From: Nocardia niigatensis NBRC 100131
GTDB lineage: Bacteria; Actinomycetota; Actinomycetes; Mycobacteriales; Mycobacteriaceae
DNA: 64,000 bases
NCBI RefSeq assembly: GCF_000308655.1
Contig: NZ_BAGC01000008.1
Location: 1-64,000, forward strand
Direction: 5' to 3'
The notes beneath the pieces are model-generated. The model saw nothing but the letters and a program-made list of their open reading frames with translations. It had not been told where the DNA came from and ran no database searches. Both the position numbers and the translations under genes were made by a program. Below, piece by piece: positions 48,683 through 56,655 of the stretch (position 1 is its first letter; every line of letters starts with the position of its first letter).

Positions 48683-49681
48683 ATGAGAAAGTCGATCCAG
48701 GCTGCTCAGGAGGGTTCCTGTAGCGGCGGCGACCGATATACCGAGGGCTTTCAGGTATTCGAGCAGTGGCAGCTGCAGCGGTACCACAATGAGAGCCATC
48801 TCGCGCATCCCTGGCGCAGCGCACGCCTGGGCTGGCGTTACCTGACGCTGGAGCATTATTTCGGGGCCGTGCCCCCGATTCGATTATGGTGGCGCGGGAA
48901 GTTCGGCGGTCCGCGGGCCGTCCCGGATTTCACGTGTGTGGGCGCGCTCAAGAGCGGAACCACCGATCTGGCCGCGTATCTCATGCAGCATCCGAGCATT
49001 GTCGCGCCGCTGACCAAGGAGATCGGTCACGGTTTTCCGGCGGGCTGGGGTCCGTATCTCCCGACCGAACGGGAGAAGGCGGCGGTGGCCGAGCGCACGG
49101 GCCGGGCGCTGGTCGGGCATTTCGATCCGCTGCTGCACGATGTGCCGCTGATCGACAATCTGCGCGAGTCCAGTCCGGACGCGAAAGTCGTGCTCATGCT
49201 TCGTGATCCGGTGCGGCGGGCGTATTCGCACTACAAGTGGGATCTGTTCCTGAGCGGTCAGCACGGTTTGCGCACCGGGCGGTACGGTCGGACCTTCGCC
49301 GAGTATGTGTCGCTGGCGCTGGGGGCCTTCCCGGGTCCGCCGCCGCCGACCATGCTGCCGACCATGCCGATGCTGGCGGCGGGGATCTACGTGAATTCGG
49401 TGCGGCGCTGGCTGGACACCTACGGCCGGGCGAACCTGCACCTGGTCGCGGCGGAGGACTTCTTCGCCGATGTGTCGAAGACGGTGTGCGGCATCCACGA
49501 GTTCCTGGGCCTGCCCGCGATCGCGCCGGCGTTGCACAGCGAGGTCGTGAACCGCAATCCGCTGGAGTTCCCGCCGCCCGAGGACGAGTCGCTGGCGCGG
49601 CTGCGCGAGTTCTACCGCCCGTACAACGAGCGGCTGTTCGAGTTGCTGGACCGCGATCTGGGCTGGAACGACCCGGCCTGA
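48683..49681 (+). CDS. Sulfotransferase domain protein
   Basis: A 332-residue PAPS-dependent sulfotransferase. The 5'-phosphosulfate loop reads VGALKSGTTDLAAYLMQHP (about residues 93-111) and the 3'-phosphate site MLRDPVRRAYSHYKWD (about 173-188), both intact. The end resembles heparan/chondroitin-type sulfotransferases (FYRPYNERLFELLDRDLGW). It should place sulfate on a hydroxyl of a glycan, lipid or peptide. ATG 48683 has GAGGGGA eight bases upstream. A hairpin follows, so it is probably a single-gene unit; a small peptide gene begins 163 bases downstream. Confidence 0.88.
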   Translation: MRKSIQAAQEGSCSGGDRYTEGFQVFEQWQLQRYHNESHLAHPWRSARLGWRYLTLEHYFGAVPPIRLWWRGKFGGPRAVPDFTCVGALKSGTTDLAAYLMQHPSIVAPLTKEIGHGFPAGWGPYLPTEREKAAVAERTGRALVGHFDPLLHDVPLIDNLRESSPDAKVVLMLRDPVRRAYSHYKWDLFLSGQHGLRTGRYGRTFAEYVSLALGAFPGPPPPTMLPTMPMLAAGIYVNSVRRWLDTYGRANLHLVAAEDFFADVSKTVCGIHEFLGLPAIAPALHSEVVNRNPLEFPPPEDESLARLREFYRPYNERLFELLDRDLGWNDPA

Positions 49682-49690
49682 CGGCTGCCG

Positions 49691-49733
49691 GAATCGCTCC
49701 CGGTACGGGTGCTGACCTGCCCGGGAGCGATTC
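49691..49733 (+). terminator. Hairpin after the sulfotransferase gene
   Basis: GAATCGCTCCCGG pairs perfectly with its complement (49721-49733) across a 17-base loop, 9 bases after the stop. Confidence 0.7.
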
Positions 49734-49844
49734 TGACAGAAACGTGTTTCAGTATTTTCCCAAAAGTGCCACGCGATGAACTGGACAACCGATACAGTTC
49801 GCCGGACCGCATACGAAGCGGGTTGGCACCGAGGAGCGGAAGAT

Positions 49845-50054
49845 ATGGACGACAACGTCGCGGTCATCGCGGGTAGTCCGATCGCCCCGCGGAACCGGCG
49901 CGCCACCATCCGGTCGACCCCGAAGAGTGCGGGCGCCCACACCCTGTCGACCCTGCGGGGTTCGGCCTGGGAGCCGAGGGTGAACGTGCTCGAGCCCACC
50001 CTGACCGGCAGCGCCGCCTGCGGCGCGGGCCCGCTCGGATTCCCGGGCTGCTGA
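49845..50054 (+). CDS. Small peptide with Gly/Cys-rich end, possible modified-peptide precursor
   Basis: A 69-residue frame starting at ATG 49845, with GAGGAG at 49831-49836 giving a good ribosome site; ATG 49776 would add 23 residues. The first 50 residues are Arg-rich and leader-like without a hydrophobic signal. The last 16 read TGSAACGAGPLGFPGC, two Cys ten positions apart in a Gly/Ala/Pro setting, like a precursor core. A strong hairpin follows. Neighbours are a sulfotransferase upstream and, convergent, a CPBP protease of the class often linked to bacteriocin processing or immunity. No lanthionine, lasso or radical-SAM enzyme is in the window. The gene itself is fairly likely; the peptide role is a guess. 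Confidence 0.5.
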   Translation: MDDNVAVIAGSPIAPRNRRATIRSTPKSAGAHTLSTLRGSAWEPRVNVLEPTLTGSAACGAGPLGFPGC

Positions 50055-50095
50055 AGACTCGGTTCGGTGTGGGCCTGACCCGCCGAACCGTCCCC

Positions 50096-50138
50096 GGGCC
50101 GACTGACCATAATCCTCTGTTCCCAGGTCAGTCGGCCC
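50096..50138. terminator. Bidirectional hairpin between the peptide and protease genes
   Basis: GGGCCGACTGACC (50096-50108) pairs perfectly with 50126-50138. It stands between two convergent genes and can serve both. Confidence 0.75.
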
Positions 50139-50167
50139 CTCTGCTTCTCAGCGCACGGGACTGCTTC

Positions 50168-50935
50168 TCAGTGCACGGTGACGTGCCAGACCACGGCCGC
50201 GGCCAGCGCGCCGGCGCCGTTCACCGCCCAGTGCAGGGCGATCGGCGCGAGCAGGCTGCCGCTGCGCCGACGCAGCCAGGTGAACACGACGCCCGCCCCG
50301 GCGGTCGCGAGGACCGCGAGCCCGATGCCGAGGATCTGCCCGGCCGGGCCGCTGCCGAGGAATCCGGTCAGCCCCTTGTTCCCGCTGGTCAATCCCAGCG
50401 ACGAGGCAATGTGCCAGAGCCCGAACAACATTGATCCCGCCGTGAACACCCCGCGCGCTCCGGCGACCCGGTCGAGGGTGCCGTGCAGCACGCCGCGGAA
50501 GGCGAGTTCCTCCGGGATCGCGGTCTGCAGGGGGATCACGATCATGGACGCGATGAGCGCGCCCGAGATCGCGGCGTAGCGGTCGTTGAGGAAGAAGGGC
50601 CGGGTGATCGGCAGGGCCGCGCCGATGGCGACGGCCGCGAGCACCACGCCGACGGCCGCCAGCGCCCACAGCGACCCGCGTCGCCACTGGCGTGGCGACA
50701 ACCCGAGGTCCTCCCACCCGAGTCCGCGGCGGCGTACCAGGGCGACCAGCACCAGTGCGGCAATCGGCACGGTGAAAATGGCGGCCCACTTGTTCGTGAA
50801 ATGCGCGATCAGATTCGTGCAGATCAGGACGACAACGACGACAGCCACATCGACATAGGCGTGCAGCTTGCGGCCGGGCAGCGTGGGCGGGTCAGGGAGC
50901 ACCGCGACCGCACCGTTATCGTTTCGAGACATCAC
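50168..50935 (-). CDS. CPBP (CAAX/Abi) family intramembrane metalloprotease
   Basis: A 255-residue polytopic membrane protease with about seven helices. The catalytic motifs are complete: EELAFRG (EExxxR, about residues 142-148), FGLWH, and APIALHWAVNG with the final His and Asn. CPBP proteases cleave substrates inside the membrane; some prokaryotic members process or give immunity to peptide bacteriocins, others have general roles. It converges on the small peptide gene and shares a hairpin with it. It lies just downstream of the RluA-type synthase, 43 bases away and in the same direction. Confidence 0.9.
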   Translation of the reverse strand: MMSRNDNGAVAVLPDPPTLPGRKLHAYVDVAVVVVVLICTNLIAHFTNKWAAIFTVPIAALVLVALVRRRGLGWEDLGLSPRQWRRGSLWALAAVGVVLAAVAIGAALPITRPFFLNDRYAAISGALIASMIVIPLQTAIPEELAFRGVLHGTLDRVAGARGVFTAGSMLFGLWHIASSLGLTSGNKGLTGFLGSGPAGQILGIGLAVLATAGAGVVFTWLRRRSGSLLAPIALHWAVNGAGALAAAVVWHVTVH

Positions 50936-50978
50936 GGCCAGTGTACGAGCGGATTCTTGGAACGGCCTTCGAATGTGG

Positions 50979-51947
50979 TCAATCCCGCTGCGCGGAATAC
51001 CCGGCGGCCGGCGCCCGTTCCGCGGCCCAGCCCTCCGGATCGTCCCAGGCCTGCAGCGTGCGCGCGGTGTCGAAGCGCCGCGGCTCGCCAGTGATGGGAT
51101 CGGTGAATTCCAGCGTCGCAGCCAGCAGTTGCAGCGGCCGAGTGTAGTCGTCGACCGGTTTGTCGGTGAGCTCGGGATAGAAGTCGTCGCCGAGGATCGG
51201 GATCCCGAGACTGTTCATATGAAGCCGGAGTTGATGAGTCCGCCCGGTCCGCGGCCGCAGCCGGTAGCGTCCCAATTCGTTGCGCTGCTCGGCCAATTCG
51301 ACCAGGGTCTCGGCGTTCGGTTCGCCCTCGGTCTCGTAGGCGCGCAGCACCTGCCGTTCCTTGACGATCCGGCTGATGATCGTGCGTGGCAGCGCCAGAT
51401 CCGGATCGAAGCGTGCGAGCGCCTCGTACTCCTTGTGGACGAGGCGCTTGTGGAACATGGTCTGATACGCCCCGCGCACCGCCGGATTCACGATGAACAG
51501 CACCAATCCGGCGGTGACTCGGTCGAGCCGGTGGGCGGGCACCAGATCGGGCAGGTCCAGATCGCGGCGCAGTTTCACCAGAGCCGTCTGCAGAATGTGC
51601 TGCCCGCGCGGGATGGTGGAGAGGAAGTGCGGCTTGTCCGCGACGAGGATGTCGTCGTCGCGGTAGACGATGCCGATCGGGAACGGCACCTCGGTCTCCT
51701 CCGGGAGATCGCGGTGGAACCACACCGCGCCGCCGGGCGCGTAGGGCGTGTCGAGGGCGATCGGGCCGTCCAGGTCGACGATGCCGCCGGTGCGCAGCAG
51801 TTCGTCGATGCGTTCGGGGCGCACGCGCGGCAACCGCTCCACGAGGTGGTCGCGGATGGTCGCCCAGTCGCCGTCCTCGGGTAGCCGCAACCGGGCCGGA
51901 TCGAGGCCGTGCCGCTTGGGTAGCGGTGGTTGCTGCCTGCGTCTCAC
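50979..51947 (-). CDS. RluA-family pseudouridine synthase
   Basis: A 322-residue RNA pseudouridine synthase. The catalytic motif is PAHRLDRVTAGLVLF, with the essential Asp in HRLD, and the later RPRTGRTHQLRLHM is the second RluA signature. YRDDDILVADKP starts the catalytic domain. The N-terminal 80 residues may form an S4-like RNA-binding segment. It would isomerise uridines in 23S rRNA or tRNA; the exact site is not readable. It diverges from the DUF4190-like gene with 94 bases between starts. Confidence 0.9.
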   Translation of the reverse strand: MRRRQQPPLPKRHGLDPARLRLPEDGDWATIRDHLVERLPRVRPERIDELLRTGGIVDLDGPIALDTPYAPGGAVWFHRDLPEETEVPFPIGIVYRDDDILVADKPHFLSTIPRGQHILQTALVKLRRDLDLPDLVPAHRLDRVTAGLVLFIVNPAVRGAYQTMFHKRLVHKEYEALARFDPDLALPRTIISRIVKERQVLRAYETEGEPNAETLVELAEQRNELGRYRLRPRTGRTHQLRLHMNSLGIPILGDDFYPELTDKPVDDYTRPLQLLAATLEFTDPITGEPRRFDTARTLQAWDDPEGWAAERAPAAGYSAQRD

Positions 51948-52041
51948 TCGCCAAACCCTAGTCCCCGACTTTGTCCGGACCAGGGGGTACGGTTGGCCAA
52001 CGCCCGGAATGTCCGGGTCAGAACGAGAGATCGGGGGTCTC

Positions 52042-52881
52042 GTGTACCCGAACGACCAACAGCCGCAAGGGGTGCCGGGCCAGCCGGACTACGGCCAGAT
52101 TCCACCGCCCCCGCAACCGGACTACGGCCAGTCGGCATATCCGCAACCCGGCTACGGCCAGGGGCAGTGGGAGTACGGGCAGCCCGGTCAGCCCGGCTAC
52201 GCGCCCGGGTACCAGCCGATGCCGCCCGCCTATCCCATGGCTCCGCCGCCCCCGCAGGGCACCAATGGCCTGGCCATCGCCTCCCTCATCCTCGGCCTGA
52301 TCGGCGGCTGTCTACTGGCCGTCCCGTTCGGCATCATCGCGCTGTCCCAGATCAAGCAGCGCAATCAGAACGGCAGGGGCCTGGCCATCGGCGGCCTGGT
52401 CGCCTCCGGTGTATGGGCGCTGATCGCCGTGCTCCTGGTCGTCGTGGGCGCGGTGAACGGATCGGACAACTCGGCGTCGCAGGACAATTCGACCCGCACC
52501 TCGGCCTTGCCGGATTCGCCGACCTCGATCTCGGTCGACGAGGTGAAGGTCGGTGACTGCCTGCAGACGGTCGAGGAGAACAACCACATTCGCAAGGTGA
52601 CCGTGCTGCCGTGCGATTCGTCGCACGATGCCGAGGTGATCGCGCAGGTGCATCTGCCGGGTTCCTGGCCGGGTTCGCTGGACGCGTCGTTCCAGAAGGC
52701 CAATGACGCCTGCCTGGACGAGATCGACAAGCAGCTGAGCAAGAGCTCGATGTACGACCAGCTGGAGACGTTCATCCTCTATCCGGCCAACGAGACCCAG
52801 TGGGACAAGCTCAATGGCCGCGCGACGTGCATGGTGCACGACGCAGGCGGCAAGAAGCTGACCGGAAAGGTGCCGCGCTGA
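52042..52881 (+). CDS. DUF4190-like membrane protein with septum-formation-type domain
   Basis: A 279-residue envelope protein. Residues 1-75 are Pro/Gln/Tyr/Gly-rich with imperfect PDYGQ/PGYGQ repeats. Two membrane helices follow (GLAIASLILGLIGGCLLAVP and GLVASGVWALIAVLLVVVG) joined by a short basic turn (IALSQIKQRNQNG), the DUF4190 pattern. After a Ser-rich spacer, an outside domain of about 110 residues has VKVGDCLQ and VLPCDSSHDAEVIAQ, typical of the septum-formation/DUF4333-like group. GTG 52042 gives the usual MYP-type start; ATG 52009 adds eleven residues. Confidence 0.78.
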   Translation: MYPNDQQPQGVPGQPDYGQIPPPPQPDYGQSAYPQPGYGQGQWEYGQPGQPGYAPGYQPMPPAYPMAPPPPQGTNGLAIASLILGLIGGCLLAVPFGIIALSQIKQRNQNGRGLAIGGLVASGVWALIAVLLVVVGAVNGSDNSASQDNSTRTSALPDSPTSISVDEVKVGDCLQTVEENNHIRKVTVLPCDSSHDAEVIAQVHLPGSWPGSLDASFQKANDACLDEIDKQLSKSSMYDQLETFILYPANETQWDKLNGRATCMVHDAGGKKLTGKVPR

Positions 52882-52902
52882 CCGTCGGTATGGCCGTTCA
52901 AC

Positions 52903-52921
52903 GAAAGTTAGCCTAACCTAC
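52903..52921 (+). promoter_or_regulatory. Iron box (IdeR/DtxR type) before the ABC remnant
   Basis: GAAAGTTAGCCTAACCTAC matches the mycobacterial IdeR consensus TTAGGTTAGGCTAACCTAA at 14 of 19 positions, including the whole right arm. It sits 55 bases before the ABC gene start. Confidence 0.65.
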
Positions 52922-52975
52922 CTTATCGCCGGAGCTCGTGGGAGCGCCGGACCGAGCAAGGTGGGAGGTGGACTG

Positions 52976-53908
52976 ATGACGGTCGAGTCACCGCCCGCGG
53001 TCGAGGCGCACGCGGGCTGGTTCGACGACCGGCACGCGGGGGAGCTGTCACGGGTGATGGTCGAGAACGTCCGCGAGGCGCGGGGCCTGATCGCATATCT
53101 GCTGGCGGAACCGGCACTGCCGCAGCCGGATTCACCGGTGACGCCGGGCGCCCCGCAGGTGGAGTTCGATCAGGTCGGTTTCGGCTACGGGCCGGACAAG
53201 ACGGTGCTGCAGGACATCTCGTTCACCGCCGCGCCCGGCACCACGACCGCCATCGTGGGCCCCAGCGGCGCGGGCAAATCCACGCTGCTGCGCTTGGCCG
53301 CCCATTTCCACGACGCCGATTCCGGTCGCGTACTGGTCGGTGGCCACGATGTGCGCGAGCAGCCGGCGGAGTCGCTGCTGGGCCGCCTGGCCCTGGTGTT
53401 CCAGAACGTCTATCTCTTCGATCGCTCCGTGCTGGAGAACATCCGGGCCGGCCGTCCGGACGCGACCGAGGCCGAGGTCCTCGCGGCCGGACGGGTAGCG
53501 CGGGTGGACGAGATCGCCGAGCGGCTGCCCGACGGCTGGCATACCGCGGTCGGCGAGGCCGGTTCGGCGCTGTCCGGCGGTGAGCGCCAGCGGGTTTCGA
53601 TCGCGCGGGCCCTGGTCGAGGATGCTCCGATCGTGCTGCTGGACGAGGCCACCAGTGCCCTGGACCCGCACAACGAGGCGGCCGTGGTGCGCGGTGTGCA
53701 CGAGCTCACCCGCGGCAGAACGGTTCTGGTGGTGGCGCATCGGCCGGCGACCATCGCGCACGCCGATCAGATCCTGTTCATGGACGGCGGTCGCATCGTC
53801 GAACGCGGCACGCACGCGGACTGCTCGCGCTCGGGGGGGCGCTACTCCGCTTTCTGGTGCGAGCGCACCCGTGCGTCCGGATGGCGGCTGGCGCCGGTGC
53901 CCGCGTAG
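52976..53908 (+). CDS. ABC exporter remnant: ATPase domain with most of the membrane domain deleted
   Basis: A 310-residue protein with an intact nucleotide-binding domain: Walker A VGPSGAGKS, Q-loop VFQNVYLFD, signature LSGGERQR, Walker B IVLLDEATSALD and an H-loop His in VVAHRPATIA. The first 45 residues are membrane-domain scraps: HAGWFDDRHAGELSRVMVEN, which belongs near the second helix of such exporters, runs straight into ARGLIAYLLAEPALPQP, the segment that normally ends the domain. About 200 residues holding the remaining helices are missing in frame. The ATPase type resembles siderophore exporters/importers such as IrtB. ATG 52976 has GGAGG seven bases upstream, and an iron box lies before it, so it is still iron-controlled. 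Confidence 0.8.
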   Translation: MTVESPPAVEAHAGWFDDRHAGELSRVMVENVREARGLIAYLLAEPALPQPDSPVTPGAPQVEFDQVGFGYGPDKTVLQDISFTAAPGTTTAIVGPSGAGKSTLLRLAAHFHDADSGRVLVGGHDVREQPAESLLGRLALVFQNVYLFDRSVLENIRAGRPDATEAEVLAAGRVARVDEIAERLPDGWHTAVGEAGSALSGGERQRVSIARALVEDAPIVLLDEATSALDPHNEAAVVRGVHELTRGRTVLVVAHRPATIAHADQILFMDGGRIVERGTHADCSRSGGRYSAFWCERTRASGWRLAPVPA

Positions 53909-53992
53909 CCGGACGGCCCCGGAATCCCCGCGCCAGTCCGGGGCCGTTCACGGGTGGGTCACTGTCGAAGCGCCCGAGTCACTCTCGAAGGA

Positions 53993-54457
53993 TCAGAGGC
54001 TGCAGGGCAGCATGGCGACGCTCGCGACGGTGCACTCGGCGTCGCGGGACAGCTTCCAGTTGCCGTCGATGAGCTTCCAGGTGAGCGGGAAGGTGAACGG
54101 GTCGAACCCGTCCACGGCGGTCTGCAGCGTGGCCGAGAGGGTGTCGCCATCCTCGGTGACCGGGCCGAGGATGGACCAGCGGAAGCTGGGTGGGGCGGCG
54201 TTCATGGCGGTGCCGACCTGGTCGAGCAGCGGCAGGCCGGCCTCGCCGGCCTCGAGCTCGGCGGCTCGGGTGGCGGCCGGGGCGCCGGTGTCGAGGGCGG
54301 TCTGCAGCTTGGCCTTCAGGTCGCCGGTGCCGGGGGTGGCGGTGCGCGCGGCGGCGAAAACCGGTGCGGCCGTGGCGGTCGCCGCGCTGACTCCGGTTCC
54401 GGCGAGCAGGGCGGCGGCGGTGAGCGCGGCACCGAGGAGGCGTGAAGTACGGGGCAT
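53993..54457 (-). CDS. Secreted MTB12-like low-molecular-weight antigen
   Basis: A 154-residue exported protein. A signal peptide (MPRTSRLLGAALTAAALLAG to VSAATATAAP) precedes a mature domain with DLKAKLQTALDTGAP, PPSFRWSILGPV and FPLTWKLIDGNWKLS, which resembles the mycobacterial MTB12/CFP-2 antigen and its NTF2-like fold. ATG at 54457 is preferred to the upstream in-frame start at 54496 because it places the signal peptide at the N-terminus. It diverges from nbtG, and the iron box between the two genes could regulate both. Function of this family is unknown. Confidence 0.8.
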   Translation of the reverse strand: MPRTSRLLGAALTAAALLAGTGVSAATATAAPVFAAARTATPGTGDLKAKLQTALDTGAPAATRAAELEAGEAGLPLLDQVGTAMNAAPPSFRWSILGPVTEDGDTLSATLQTAVDGFDPFTFPLTWKLIDGNWKLSRDAECTVASVAMLPCSL

Positions 54458-54512
54458 TGTGTGCTGTCCAATCTTTTCGTCTCGAGCGCTTCGCAAGCGC
54501 TGCCAAGCAATA

Positions 54513-54531
54513 TAAGGTAAGGCTATGCAAA
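54513..54531. promoter_or_regulatory. Iron box between the MTB12-like gene and nbtG
   Basis: TAAGGTAAGGCTATGCAAA matches the IdeR consensus at 14 of 19 positions, including the central AGGCTA. It lies 62 bases before nbtG and 56 bases before the divergent secreted-protein gene. Confidence 0.6.
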
Positions 54532-54592
54532 CCTAAAGTGGTTGGCGGGTTGTGCGAGGCGGGCAACAGTGAGCAACTGGGACGGAGAACCG

Positions 54593-55888
54593 GTGGAAAC
54601 GCTTCTGGTGGTCGGCGCGGGGCCGAAAGCCCTGGCGGTAGCGGCCAAGTCGCATGTGCTGCGAGAACTCGGCCTGCCCGCGCCGCGGGTGACCGTGGTC
54701 GAGGCACAGACGGTCGGCGGAAACTGGCTACCCACCGGCGGCTGGACCGACGGCCGGCACCGCCTGGGCACCAGCCCCGAGAAGGACGTCGGCTTCCCAT
54801 ACCGCTCGACCTGGGCGCGCGGCCGCAACCGCGATATCGACACGGCCATGCGGGCTTTCAGCTGGACCGCCTTCCTCGTCGAGCACGGCACCTACGCCGA
54901 ATGGATCGATCGCGGCCGGCCCAGCCCGCAGCATCACGTCTGGGCCAAGTACCTGCAGTGGGTAGCCCGGCGCATCGACCTGGATCTGGTGCAGGGCGCG
55001 GTCACCGGTATCGCCGCCGCGGCCGACGGCTGGCTGGTGTCGGTCACCGATGCCGACGGCGGCGTGGACGAGCTCGATTGCGACGCGGTGATGATCACCG
55101 GACCCGGCCGCAGCGACCGCGCGCTGGCCGAGCATCCGAAGGTGCTCAGCATCAACGAGTTCTGGGAGCTCGCGGGCCGCCGCGCCCTGCCCGCGTCCTC
55201 GCGGGTGGCGGTGATCGGCGGCGGTGAGACCGCGGGGTCGGCGCTGGACGAGCTGGTCCGCCACGAGATGCTCACCGTCTCGGTGATCTCGCCCAAGGCG
55301 ACGCTGTACACGCGTGGTGAAAGCTATTTCGAGAACTCGCTCTACAGTGATCCGACCAAGTGGGCGGGCCTGGGCATGGCCGAGCGTCGCGATGTCATCC
55401 GGCGGACCGACCGCGGCGTGTTCTCGGTGCGGGTGCAGGAAAGCCTGCTGGGGGACAACAGGGTTCACCATCTGCAGGGCCGGGTCGTGCACCTCGCCGA
55501 CCAGGACGGTCGGGTCGTGCTGACCCTGCGCAACGAGCTGCGCGCCGATCAGAACCACACCTTCGATCTGGTGGTGGACGCCACCGGCGGTCAGCCGCTG
55601 TGGTTCCTGGACCTGTTCGACGCCGCCGCCACCGATCTGCTGGAGCTGGCGGTCGGGGGCCCGCTGGAGTCGTCCCGGCTGGAGGCGGCCATCGGCTACG
55701 ACCTGGCGGTGTCCGGGCTGGACGCCAAGCTGTATCTGCCCAACATGGCCGCCATGGCGCAGGGTCCGGGTTTCCCGAATCTCAGCTGCCTGGGCGAGCT
55801 GTCGGACCGGATCCTGCAACCGGCGCCGAATCCGGGTCCGCGCTACCGGATCTCGGGCAGGTCGGCCGCGGTGCGAGGCAGCGCGTAG
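54593..55888 (+). CDS. nbtG: Lysine N6-hydroxylase of nocobactin synthesis
   Basis: A 431-residue FAD/NADPH N-hydroxylating monooxygenase, homologous to mycobacterial MbtG, which oxidises the lysine side-chain amine so that it can become a hydroxamate iron ligand. Motifs: FAD fold VVGAGPKALAVAAK at the N-terminus, GGWTDGRHRLGTSPEKDVGF nearly identical in character to MbtG, NADPH fold VIGGGETAGSALDEL, and the C-terminal PNMAAMAQGPGFPNLSCLG. GTG 54593 gives the MbtG-like N-terminus with GGAG just upstream; GTG 54569 is in frame too. The gene is iron-boxed and its end overlaps nbtH tail to tail by 46 bases. Confidence 0.93.
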   Translation: METLLVVGAGPKALAVAAKSHVLRELGLPAPRVTVVEAQTVGGNWLPTGGWTDGRHRLGTSPEKDVGFPYRSTWARGRNRDIDTAMRAFSWTAFLVEHGTYAEWIDRGRPSPQHHVWAKYLQWVARRIDLDLVQGAVTGIAAAADGWLVSVTDADGGVDELDCDAVMITGPGRSDRALAEHPKVLSINEFWELAGRRALPASSRVAVIGGGETAGSALDELVRHEMLTVSVISPKATLYTRGESYFENSLYSDPTKWAGLGMAERRDVIRRTDRGVFSVRVQESLLGDNRVHHLQGRVVHLADQDGRVVLTLRNELRADQNHTFDLVVDATGGQPLWFLDLFDAAATDLLELAVGGPLESSRLEAAIGYDLAVSGLDAKLYLPNMAAMAQGPGFPNLSCLGELSDRILQPAPNPGPRYRISGRSAAVRGSA

Positions 55889-56499
55889 AGCGAGATGCGC
55901 CGATCCGGCCGGACGTCGAAGTCGCCCAGATGTTGCCACCCGATCTTCTCCAGCGCCTTCCGCATGGGGATGTTGCGATGATCCGGTTCGCACAGCAGCC
56001 GGCGGCATTCGGGTTCGGCCGCCAGGATCGCCTGCCCCAGCAGGCGCATCCAGCCCGACATGACGCCGCGGCCCAGCAGCGTGGTGTCCGCGGTGGCGAT
56101 GTGGAACCCCATGTCGCGGGGGTCGGCGTCGTAGAGGCGCGCGATCTCGTCCTTGGCAGGCCGGTACAGCTCGACGTAGGCCACCTCGCGGTTGCCCAGT
56201 TCGGGCCGGTCCAGGGCGGCGAAGTCGTATTCGAGAAGGCAAGGGCGGGAGAAGGTTCCGTCGAGTTGCGCCCCGCAGTCGGCGCGGCGCCGGTCGGCGT
56301 CCCAGGCCTGTTCCCAGGTCTCGAGCAGGTGCGGCCGGTGCATCCACTCGGTGATGGTCTCCGGATCGCGGGAGTCGACGTCCACGAGCCGCAGCCTGAA
56401 GGGCGCGGCGAACTCGGGCACCACCGGCGCGGGCGCGCGGCGGACGCGGTCGGGACGGTCCGTGAGTTCGCGCGCGAGGACGTAGGTCGTCCGGTTCAT
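55843..56499 (-). CDS. nbtH: Lysine N-acyltransferase of nocobactin synthesis (MbtK-like)
   Basis: A 218-residue GNAT-like acyltransferase of the IucB/RhbD/MbtK type, which transfers an acyl chain to the hydroxylated lysine amine. FRLRLVDVDSRDPETITEWM, the HPxxxETW-like RPHLLETWEQAW, YVELYRPAKDEIA and MGFHIATADTTLLGRGVMSG are the family landmarks; C-terminal RRLLCEPDHRNIPMRKALEK is the acyl-CoA cleft region. ATG 56499 has GGAG eight bases upstream. It diverges from nbtA and lies just left of an iron box, and converges on nbtG with overlapping ends. Confidence 0.9.
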   Translation of the reverse strand: MNRTTYVLARELTDRPDRVRRAPAPVVPEFAAPFRLRLVDVDSRDPETITEWMHRPHLLETWEQAWDADRRRADCGAQLDGTFSRPCLLEYDFAALDRPELGNREVAYVELYRPAKDEIARLYDADPRDMGFHIATADTTLLGRGVMSGWMRLLGQAILAAEPECRRLLCEPDHRNIPMRKALEKIGWQHLGDFDVRPDRRISLYALPRTAADLPEIR

Positions 56500-56539
56500 C
56501 GCTGTGGCGCTCCGTTCGTCGGTTAGCTTGATCACCCCA

Positions 56540-56558
56540 GTTAGTAAGGCTAGCCTAT
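56540..56558. promoter_or_regulatory. Iron box between nbtH and the nbtA operon
   Basis: GTTAGTAAGGCTAGCCTAT matches the IdeR consensus at 13 of 19 positions with an intact centre AAGGCTA-GCCTA. Further TTAG/CTAA half-sites flank it (56522-56572), so an extended or double site is possible. It sits between the divergent nbtH and nbtA starts. Confidence 0.65.
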
Positions 56559-56655
56559 ACTAACTAGGTGGTGTTACGGTTGCCCGGACATTGCAAGGGG
56601 GACAAGCGGAACCGGCGCCCACTGTGGTCGGGCAGTTGTAGGAGAGATTCGGAAA

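Noticed and set aside
46206-48824. A minus-strand open frame opposite the MMPL gene
   Set aside because: Its product is Arg/Gly/His-rich without motifs, while the plus strand holds a textbook MMPL transporter.
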